A stretch of 11,711 nucleotides of DNA from Seribacter sulfatis (lineage in GTDB: Bacteria; Verrucomicrobiota; Verrucomicrobiia; Opitutales; Seribacteraceae). A model generated the notes under the pieces. It did not search any database. It saw only the letters and a program-made list of their open reading frames with translations, and had not been told where the DNA came from. Made by a program: the position numbers and the translations under genes. Each line of letters starts with the position of its first letter. The stretch's first letter is position 1. The DNA lies in the NCBI RefSeq assembly GCF_964187635.1, contig NZ_CAXLMO010000063.1, positions 1-11,711 of the forward strand. Direction: 5' to 3'. Below are positions 6,744 to 11,711 of this stretch, one piece after another.

Positions 6744-6751
6744 TTGATTGA
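6731..6751. promoter_or_regulatory. Operator-like inverted repeat around the -35 box
   Basis: TCAATCA (6731-6737) and TGATTGA (6745-6751) are perfect 7-bp inverted copies with a 7-bp centre. The centre (6738-6744) is almost exactly the -35 element TTAACA of the promoter listed above, read on the minus strand. A dimeric regulator bound here would block or control polymerase. As a terminator for the HAD gene it is unconvincing because no T-run follows. Confidence 0.45.
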
Positions 6752-6803
6752 TTAATTGCAGTGAGTTTTTTCGGTTTGCTGTTCAACTAAGGCCAAAATT
6801 CAA

Positions 6804-7457
6804 TCAGTCCAGTGATGGGATAATTCTTTTTTCCAGGAGGGTGAAGAGATCTGTATCCACTGATACAGGGCACTCCTTCACCAATTCAGATTCACTATGT
6901 GTTCCCGTGGAAAGAAGAAAGCAACGCATATTGGCATTTTTTGCAGTTTGAAAGTCATAGGGAGAGTCACCAATGTAAACGGTATCTTGACTGCTGTGCC
7001 CAATTTTACTAAGTGCAAGCTGAGTTAATTCAATCTCAGGTTTTTTCCATTGAGTATCATTGGCGCCAAGTGCAAATTCAAGAGGTGGCAACAATTGTAA
7101 GAATTCACAGGCAGCTCTTGCGTGTGGACCATGTTTATTTGTCAATACAGCGGTTTTAATATTATTTTTTTTACAAAACTTTAATATTTCAGGTGCACCG
7201 GGGAGAACAAATAAATCGTTGAGCATTTCTTTTTCAAAAATGGGACGAAGGCGATGAACGGCTTCCTTGGCATATTCTTTTCCAATTAACTTTGCCATTG
7301 TTGTCTCTGAAGCACCACCAATCGCTTTTTTAACAGTTTCAAAACTGGGAACAGGAAATCCCATTTCATTAATAACTTGGCTAAATGATTTGTAAATGGC
7401 TTGGAATTGGTCGATCAATGTACCATCAAGATCAAATAAGATTGCTCGAATTGTCAT
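6804..7457 (-). CDS. HAD-family phosphatase, phosphoglycolate phosphatase-like
   Basis: A 217-residue cytoplasmic hydrolase of the usual length for the Gph/PGP branch of the haloacid dehalogenase superfamily. All four HAD motifs are visible: motif I DLDGTL with nucleophile Asp9 and acid/base Asp11, motif II LTN with Thr106, motif III Lys139 (KKPE), and motif IV GDSPYD with Asp164 and Asp168. An alpha-helical cap (about 15-85) is inserted after motif I, as in phosphoglycolate phosphatases and pyrophosphatase PpaX. The natural substrate could be 2-phosphoglycolate or another small phosphoester; sequence alone does not settle it. It is divergent from the lipid transport operon across only 40 bp and is separated from the next leftward gene by a 112-bp gap with its own promoter. 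No Shine-Dalgarno sequence precedes ATG 7455-7457. Confidence 0.92.
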   Translation of the reverse strand: MTIRAILFDLDGTLIDQFQAIYKSFSQVINEMGFPVPSFETVKKAIGGASETTMAKLIGKEYAKEAVHRLRPIFEKEMLNDLFVLPGAPEILKFCKKNNIKTAVLTNKHGPHARAACEFLQLLPPLEFALGANDTQWKKPEIELTQLALSKIGHSSQDTVYIGDSPYDFQTAKNANMRCFLLSTGTHSESELVKECPVSVDTDLFTLLEKRIIPSLD

Positions 7458-7497
7458 AGTTTATTCTGATGTAGAAGTAAGATGTTTAAATTAAAGA

Positions 7498-8673
7498 ATG
7501 AGTTCTGAAGCAAATAGAAGCAATCATCCCATGCAAGGAGAATCAAAAACCTCCTACATTCAATTTCGCAGGGAACAGGATTTTGTTGATTGCATATTGA
7601 TGGGGAATTGGTCGATCGAAAACAATTCCGGTTTCCAGGTTCGGAACGAATGGGAGTCGTTTTTTAAGAGTAATCCAACCGTTGAAGTTTTTAAATTCCA
7701 GCTCGATTCTAATATTGATTGGGATTCAACATTAGTTTCATTTCTTCATAAATGTAGGAATGATCTGGCGGAGGTTAATAAGTCCATAGATTTTCAGGCG
7801 TTACCCTCTGGTCTCATCCAATTGTTAGAATTAAGTAAGCCGACGTTACTGGAAAAGAAACAAAATGAATTTTCTCTTTCTCTCGAGCTTATTGACGATA
7901 CCATTAATTACTTTCGAGATGCCACTTTATCGATTTTCTCATTTTTTGGGGAATGGATTTCATCAGTTGTACTGCTGATCACGGGCCGATCCCAAACTCG
8001 TTTTCAAGACTTTGCTGTTTCTTGTCGTGCCTGTGGTGCCTCTGCCTTACCCATTGTTACCTTAATCAGTTTTTTAACAGGGTTAACTATGGCATTTGTG
8101 GGCAGTGTCCAGTTGGAGAAATTTAATGCAAAAATTTATGTGGCCGACCTAGTATGTCTTGCAATGGTTCGAGAAATGGGAGCGTTAATGGTGGCTATTA
8201 TTATGGCAGGTCGTACAGGGGCTTCTTTTGCTGCCGAAATTGGGAGTATGAAGTTGAATGAGGAAATCGATTCTTTGCGAACATTTGGAATTTCCCCCAT
8301 GGAATTTTTAATTATACCCCGCACCCTAGCTTTACTTTTGATGATCCCTCTTTTAACAATTTATGCCGATGTGGTGGGCATTCTTGGTGGATTAGTGGTG
8401 GGTACAGTCGTGATGGATTTTTCCGTGATTCACTATTTCGAGCAGACTCAGGTCGCACTGCAAAGTATGTGGGAGGTTTATTCTGGATTGTTGAAAAGCG
8501 TTGTTTTTGGATTAATTATTGGATTGGTGGGTTGTTACAAAGGAATGCACAGCGGAAATGATTCCTCTTCTCTTGGACGTGCAGTTACCGCATCAGTTGT
8601 AGTGGCAGTGACTATCATAGTGGTGGTAGATGCTTTGTTTGAGGTAACTTTTAGTTATTTGGATTTGCGATGA
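7498..8673 (+). CDS. mlaE: MlaE-type lipid ABC transporter permease with N-terminal STAS-like domain
   Basis: A 391-residue protein, longer than E. coli MlaE (about 260) because of an N-terminal domain of about 120 residues. That domain (about 18-115) looks like a STAS fold, with NIDWDSTLVSFL at 72-83 matching the MlaB loop that carries the conserved Ser/Thr. The fusion therefore combines MlaB and MlaE. Residues 140-391 are the permease: an amphipathic interface helix, then hydrophobic segments near 183-203, 225-240, 270-305, 330-346 and 364-380, and the family signature AAEIGSMKLNEEIDSL (245-260), which contacts the ATPase. It acts in the inner membrane moving phospholipids between the membranes. 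ATG 7498 gives the longest frame; Met12 is an alternative. It overlaps mlaF by 4 bp. Confidence 0.95.
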   Translation: MSSEANRSNHPMQGESKTSYIQFRREQDFVDCILMGNWSIENNSGFQVRNEWESFFKSNPTVEVFKFQLDSNIDWDSTLVSFLHKCRNDLAEVNKSIDFQALPSGLIQLLELSKPTLLEKKQNEFSLSLELIDDTINYFRDATLSIFSFFGEWISSVVLLITGRSQTRFQDFAVSCRACGASALPIVTLISFLTGLTMAFVGSVQLEKFNAKIYVADLVCLAMVREMGALMVAIIMAGRTGASFAAEIGSMKLNEEIDSLRTFGISPMEFLIIPRTLALLLMIPLLTIYADVVGILGGLVVGTVVMDFSVIHYFEQTQVALQSMWEVYSGLLKSVVFGLIIGLVGCYKGMHSGNDSSSLGRAVTASVVVAVTIIVVVDALFEVTFSYLDLR

Positions 8674-9449
8674 AAGAGGACTCATTCAAAAAGCCTTCCA
8701 TTTTGGAAGTAGAGAATTTAAATTTGGCATATGGCGAATACCAGGTCCTTGAAAAAGTTTCTTTTTCAGCGAAGAGAGGTAAATGTACGGTCTTAATGGG
8801 GGGGAGTGGTTGTGGTAAAAGTACGCTACTGAAGTCTATGGTTGGATTGTTGGCTCCTAAAGGTGGTAGAATTCTCGTCGATACGATTGACCTTTGGGCA
8901 GTGGATCAAGAGGAGAAAACATCGATCTTGAAGAAATATGGAGTTCTTTTTCAGGGTGGGGCACTATGGGGGTCAATGAATCTGGTGGAAAATGTCTCCT
9001 TGCCATTAGAGACTTACACTGAACTGAATGAGGCTGAGATTAATGATCTGGCCCGTTATAAGTTAAACCTTGTTGGCCTCTCGGGATATGGCGATTTTTA
9101 TCCTGCCCAATTAAGTGGAGGAATGAAAAAAAGAGCGGGACTAGCCCGTGCAATGGCTCTTGATCCTGATATTTTATTCTTGGATGAACCTTCAGCGGGA
9201 CTGGATCCGATTAATTCACATCGTTTGGATAATTTGATTAATGAATTAAAAGTTAGCTTGGGAATCACATTTATTGTGGTCACTCATGAACTGCCCAGTA
9301 TTTTCGACATTGCAGACGATTCCATTTTTCTCGATGGACAGACAAAAACTTTACTAGCTCAGGGGTTGCCGAGTGACCTGAGAGAGAACTCTGAGCATGA
9401 GCGGGTCCGCTCATTTCTACGCAGGGGTACTCCAATTAGTAAAAACTAA
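8670..9449 (+). CDS. mlaF: MlaF-type lipid transporter ATP-binding protein
   Basis: A 259-residue ABC ATPase with all motifs intact: Walker A GGSGCGKST (44-52), Q-loop Gln95, signature LSGGMKKRAGLARA (148-161), Walker B ILFLDEP (168-174) with the catalytic Glu173, D-loop SAGLDP, and switch His206. The LSGGM-KR signature and the FQGGALWGSMN segment (94-104) are typical of the MlaF/Mkl group that partners MlaE permeases. It powers lipid transport from the cytoplasmic face. Its ATG overlaps the mlaE stop (ATGA, 8670-8673), so translation is probably coupled. The Walker A glycines are encoded within a run of seven G (8798-8804). A 38-bp gap separates it from the MCE gene. Confidence 0.96.
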   Translation: MKEDSFKKPSILEVENLNLAYGEYQVLEKVSFSAKRGKCTVLMGGSGCGKSTLLKSMVGLLAPKGGRILVDTIDLWAVDQEEKTSILKKYGVLFQGGALWGSMNLVENVSLPLETYTELNEAEINDLARYKLNLVGLSGYGDFYPAQLSGGMKKRAGLARAMALDPDILFLDEPSAGLDPINSHRLDNLINELKVSLGITFIVVTHELPSIFDIADDSIFLDGQTKTLLAQGLPSDLRENSEHERVRSFLRRGTPISKN

Positions 9450-9487
9450 GATTGCAGTAAACTTTAAAACACCTTTATTATTAGTTA

Positions 9488-10384
9488 TTGAAAACAAAAG
9501 GAAATAACGTACTGGTGGGGATATTTTGCTTTGGTGCAATAGTCTTAATTATTGGTTTCATTGTATTTACTGGTGGTTTTTCCTCATTTCGAGGTGCAAA
9601 TGAAAGATTCGTGATGGTTTTTCATGAAAATGTTTATGGTTTGCATGAAGGAGGAAAGGTGACCCTAAACGGAGTAAGGATAGGACGAGTTGAGCGTTTT
9701 TTCCTGGGGGACGCCACAGAAGATGGTCCGGTTCCCGTTCTTGTGGAAATTAATCGGAAATTGGTTCGTCGTCACATGGTGGAAGGAGGAAACGACCTTT
9801 TTGATGATGAGGGCTTTTTTAAGCCAGCCGTTCTATCACGACTCCAAGCAAAGTTGATTCAAGAGAGTTTTGTTACCGGAATCTTATACATCAATCTTAC
9901 CAATTCGACTGAAGTGAATGTTAAAAAAGAATTGTATGGATTCCCAGAAATTCCTACCAATGCATCGATCTTTGCCGAATTAAGTGAAAGCATTAATCTT
10001 GAAAAACTGAGTAAGCAAATCAGTGAGCTTATGGTTACTGCGACCCAGAAATTAAATGACATTGATCTCAATAAACTCAGCCTTGACTTTTCTAAAACAA
10101 ACAACGAAATCCAACTATTTTTAACCCAAATTTCCAAAGCTTATTCTCCGCTTGGACCTAAACTTTCTGATACGGTGGATGAGGGCAAAATTGCGATTGG
10201 AAAAATTACTCAACTATCTGAAAGCTTGAAAACTATACTCGATCCTTCCTCTGAACTGAGGTTCGGATTTACTAGTACCATGCGCGATATCTCAGCCATG
10301 TCCAAATCATTAAAATCTTTGGCAGATCTACTTGAAAGAAACCCGCAAGCTTTTCTTCGGGGAAAAGGGGAAACATCAGAATGA
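9488..10384 (+). CDS. mlaD: MlaD-type MCE-domain lipid transport protein
   Basis: A 298-residue protein with one N-terminal membrane helix (about 9-28) and an MCE domain (about 38-137), seen in KVTLNGVRIGRVERFF (57-72) and LQAKLIQESFVTGILYINL (119-137). MCE proteins form hexameric rings with a hydrophobic pore for lipids in the periplasm. After the ring comes a long, mostly helical tail (about 160-290), much longer than in E. coli MlaD (183 residues) and more like PqiB or actinobacterial Mce needles. The start must be TTG 9488: an in-frame TAG lies two codons earlier, and later starts would remove the residues before the membrane helix. No Shine-Dalgarno sequence precedes it. The gene follows mlaF by 38 bp and overlaps the lipoprotein gene by 4 bp. 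Confidence 0.93.
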   Translation: MKTKGNNVLVGIFCFGAIVLIIGFIVFTGGFSSFRGANERFVMVFHENVYGLHEGGKVTLNGVRIGRVERFFLGDATEDGPVPVLVEINRKLVRRHMVEGGNDLFDDEGFFKPAVLSRLQAKLIQESFVTGILYINLTNSTEVNVKKELYGFPEIPTNASIFAELSESINLEKLSKQISELMVTATQKLNDIDLNKLSLDFSKTNNEIQLFLTQISKAYSPLGPKLSDTVDEGKIAIGKITQLSESLKTILDPSSELRFGFTSTMRDISAMSKSLKSLADLLERNPQAFLRGKGETSE

Positions 10385-11046
10385 AATCATTAATTCCTAT
10401 CACTTTAATTCCTATTTATATTTTGTGTGCTCTGAGTTCCTGTATTGTACCTGAATCGACCCATGTTAAGCCAACCTTTCACCTTCTTAGCAAAACCACT
10501 TTTGACCAAAATCAAACAACTACATCTTCCGTTTACACGAAAGAGGGTAATAATAGCCAACACGGTCACCCATTTTTTCTTCGTCAAATCGAATTACCTT
10601 ACTACCTACAAGAAAACAGAATTGTAAACAGACCCAGGCAAGGAGAGATCGAGTTTCGGGAAAATGATCGTTGGGGCGAACCACTGATTGAAGGTATTGG
10701 TAGGGTAGTGGGGTTAAATCTTTCACAGATTTTAAATAGTCCGTTTTATTCTGTTTACCCACATCGAAAGAAAATTGGTGCGAATTGGGAAATTAGCATC
10801 ACAATTATTCGTTTTGAAAATGTTTCTAATCACGAGGTTTTATTGGAAGCATCTTGGGAGATTTTCAATATGAACTTTAAGAACGGAACCTACCCTTTCC
10901 GGAGTGGTAAAGTGAACAACTTAGGCTCGGTCCAAGCATCAAGAGGGGCAGATTCTATTATTAAAGATGAAGTGGTTGCTCTCAGTGATTCGCTTGGGGT
11001 GCTATCCCAATTAATCTGTCGTTCAATCGTTTCGTCAAACCTTTGA
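10381..11046 (+). CDS. PqiC-like outer-membrane lipoprotein (ABC transport auxiliary family)
   Basis: A 221-residue lipoprotein. Residues 1-20 form a lipoprotein signal peptide ending in LSSC, with Cys21 as the lipidated residue; the next residue is Ile, not Asp, which favours outer-membrane sorting in the Lol rule known from enterobacteria. The body matches the ABC_trans_aux/PqiC family: IELPYYLQENRIVNR (70-84) and ENDRWGEPLIEGIGRVV (94-110). In E. coli PqiC sits at the outer membrane and caps the PqiB needle. Here it follows an MlaEFD-type set, so it probably serves as the outer-membrane docking piece for the long-tailed MCE protein. ATG 10381 overlaps the MCE gene stop (ATGA), and AAGGGGAA upstream is the only passable Shine-Dalgarno-like stretch noticed in the window. 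Confidence 0.88.
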   Translation: MKSLIPITLIPIYILCALSSCIVPESTHVKPTFHLLSKTTFDQNQTTTSSVYTKEGNNSQHGHPFFLRQIELPYYLQENRIVNRPRQGEIEFRENDRWGEPLIEGIGRVVGLNLSQILNSPFYSVYPHRKKIGANWEISITIIRFENVSNHEVLLEASWEIFNMNFKNGTYPFRSGKVNNLGSVQASRGADSIIKDEVVALSDSLGVLSQLICRSIVSSNL

Positions 11047-11076
11047 TAAGTTCTTGGTTGTGCGACCCGATGCTCA

Positions 11077-11337
11077 ATGGAAGTTGTTTTATTTGTATTA
11101 TTAGGATTGCTTGTTCTCGTTGTTGCTTTTCGGGTTAATCGAAGTTCGACTGTCGATGACTCAAATGCGATAGAGAAAGAAATCGATAAAGATTTTGAAG
11201 AAGGTTTTGAGCATGAATCTGTTGGTGAATTATCAACGCACGGAATGAGTGATTTAGTGGATTGGTACGAAGATGATTTAAGAGAACGAAAATTGGAACA
11301 ATCTAAAGAAATCGAAAGTTTTAACGAAATTAAATAA
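11077..11337 (+). CDS. Small single-pass membrane protein with acidic tail
   Basis: An 86-residue protein that I do not recognise. Residues 3-18 are one hydrophobic helix, directly followed by Arg19 and Arg22, which predicts the C-terminal part in the cytoplasm. The tail (23-86) is strongly acidic, with Asp/Glu-rich helices and one WYEDDLRERKLEQ segment. No lipobox or cleavage site is seen. It starts 30 bp after the lipoprotein gene on the same strand, so it could be the last gene of the lipid transport operon or a separate unit. The composition pattern (hydrophobic helix, positive turn, acidic tail) argues for a real gene; the overlapping minus-strand frame is Ser/Thr-rich and looks like its shadow. 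Confidence 0.65.
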   Translation: MEVVLFVLLGLLVLVVAFRVNRSSTVDDSNAIEKEIDKDFEEGFEHESVGELSTHGMSDLVDWYEDDLRERKLEQSKEIESFNEIK

Positions 11338-11430
11338 TTTTGCTCACTTCTGTATTCCATTAGCATTTCAACTTGGAATTAATTCAGAAAACTGATTGTT
11401 GTGTTGGTGAAGTTATTCTTGGTTTATTTT

Positions 11431-11460
11431 TTGACTATTTTTCTGTGGAAATAACATTAT
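11431..11460 (+). promoter_or_regulatory. Possible rightward promoter in the right-hand non-coding region
   Basis: TTGACT (11431-11436; 5 of 6 to consensus) and CATTAT (11455-11460; 4 of 6, with the important second A and last T) are separated by 18 bp. Transcription would begin near 11467 and run through the GC-balanced core that shows long-range complementarity. The region is AT-rich, so a chance match is possible. Confidence 0.3.
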
Positions 11461-11500
11461 TTTTATTACTTTCAAAAAGTTTTTCATGGTTTAAACATTA

Positions 11501-11613
11501 GGTTCGGAGTATTGCTCCAAGTGCCTGGCGAACTCTCATTGATATCAAAATAGTCTTCTTCTAATGTTCTCTCATCCGTTTCCTATCCGGTTCAGTGGTT
11601 CCAGGTGAGCAAA
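11501..11613. ncRNA. Candidate structured RNA or structured leader (unidentified)
   Basis: Two complementary arms can pair across about 64 nt: TTGCTC (11512-11517) with GAGCAA (11607-11612), CCTGG (11524-11528) with CCAGG (11601-11605), and AAC (11531-11533) with GTT (11598-11600), giving a 14-bp broken stem. A competing local fold pairs GTTCG (11502-11506) with CGAAC (11529-11533), enclosing GAG/CTC at 11507-11509 and 11515-11517. Two mutually exclusive folds are what a regulatory leader might show, but I saw no match to a known class and the strand is not determined. On the minus strand, 11484-11582 is an open frame of 32 codons without a start codon, so a decayed gene is the main alternative. 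Confidence 0.25.
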
Positions 11614-11689
11614 AAATAAAATACCGAAAACGACTGGGTTATTTTAGACAATGAATTAATTTTTTGAGATTTATAAGTTTTTTTTGCTC
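11605..11689. repeat. Inverted repeat GAGCAAAAAA / TTTTTTGCTC
   Basis: GAGCAAAAAA (11607-11616) and TTTTTTGCTC (11680-11689) are perfect 10-bp inverted copies. GTGAGCAAAA (11605-11614) is also the perfect inverse of TTTTGCTCAC (11338-11347), directly after the stop of the 86-aa gene. The central element can thus pair with either flank. Confidence 0.45.
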
Positions 11690-11711
11690 GAAGTCCTTTA
11701 GTCAGGTTCTT

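Larger units (their letters stand above)
11338..11711. other. Non-coding stretch of 374 bp without a convincing gene
   Basis: No frame here looks like a complete gene on either strand. The segment is AT-rich with T- and A-runs, but a more GC-balanced core at about 11500-11612 stands out. The motif TTGCTC occurs at 11340-11345, 11512-11517 and 11684-11689, and its complement GAGCAA occurs at 11607-11612. A possible rightward promoter lies at 11431-11460. The stretch could be the leader of a gene beyond the window, a small structured RNA, or a decayed gene. No known RNA family (tRNA, tmRNA, 6S, SRP, RNase P) could be recognised. Confidence 0.5.

Noticed and set aside
7451..7497. Promoters in the 40-bp gap between the HAD gene and mlaE
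   Set aside because: TTGTCA at 7451-7456 has no acceptable -10 at 16-18 bp, and no good pair was found on the minus strand; promoters must exist nearby but cannot be placed.
10890..11366. Minus-strand frame of 158 codons across the end of the lipoprotein gene and the 86-aa gene
   Set aside because: It is Ser/Thr/Arg-rich without domain motifs and lies opposite two better frames; it looks like the shadow of these.
11598..11612. tRNA- or tmRNA-like GGTTC arm near 11598
   Set aside because: No acceptor stem, anticodon arm or CCA-type end fits around it.
1..11711. CRISPR arrays, insertion sequences, phage genes or integrase sites
   Set aside because: No regularly spaced direct repeats, transposase or integrase motifs, or terminal repeats were seen; all genes look like chromosomal housekeeping, signalling or envelope functions.

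Overview
The window reads as an AT-rich chromosomal segment of a Gram-negative bacterium with an outer membrane: it carries a MlaE/MlaF/MlaD-type lipid transporter with a PqiC-type lipoprotein and an L,D-transpeptidase-fold protein. The MamK-like actin at the left edge, the almost complete lack of Shine-Dalgarno sequences, and two TTG starts that are forced by upstream stops would fit a marine Verrucomicrobiota (Opitutales-like) lineage. That placement is an inference; no rRNA or taxonomic marker is present. Thirteen genes plus one 5'-truncated gene fill nearly all of the sequence.

Left part (1-3646). The 3' two thirds of a MamK-like actin gene runs rightward and ends 3 bp from a convergent leftward group: aspartate-semialdehyde dehydrogenase (asd), an unrecognised 143-aa protein, and an HDOD-domain protein. 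Diverging from asd is a gene for a YkuD-fold (L,D-transpeptidase) protein. The proposed start codons of these two genes share one base, so each promoter must lie inside the other gene.

Middle part (3678-7457). A leftward signalling cassette has three genes: a 206-aa protein whose central part looks like a degenerate receiver domain, a membrane histidine kinase (CHASE8-like sensor, HAMP, HisKA, HATPase_c), and a response regulator made of a receiver followed by a pseudo-receiver with no DNA-binding domain. A good promoter match sits just before the first gene, with a perfect inverted repeat around its -35 box. Upstream lies a leftward HAD phosphatase of the phosphoglycolate phosphatase type.

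Right part (7498-11337). A rightward operon encodes a complete-looking lipid transport machine: a permease with an N-terminal STAS-like domain (MlaB-MlaE fusion), an MlaF ATPase, an MCE-domain protein with a long helical tail, and a PqiC-type outer-membrane lipoprotein. Two of the junctions are 4-bp ATGA overlaps. A small single-pass membrane protein with an acidic tail follows. The last 374 bp (11338-11711) have no convincing gene but hold repeated TTGCTC/GAGCAA motifs, long-range complementarity and a possible promoter, which may mark a structured RNA or a regulatory leader.

No mobile element, CRISPR array, tRNA or rRNA was seen. The most interesting points are the three-gene signalling cassette and its operator-like promoter, the one-base overlap of the asd/YkuD starts, the Mla/Pqi hybrid layout and the unexplained right-hand non-coding stretch.
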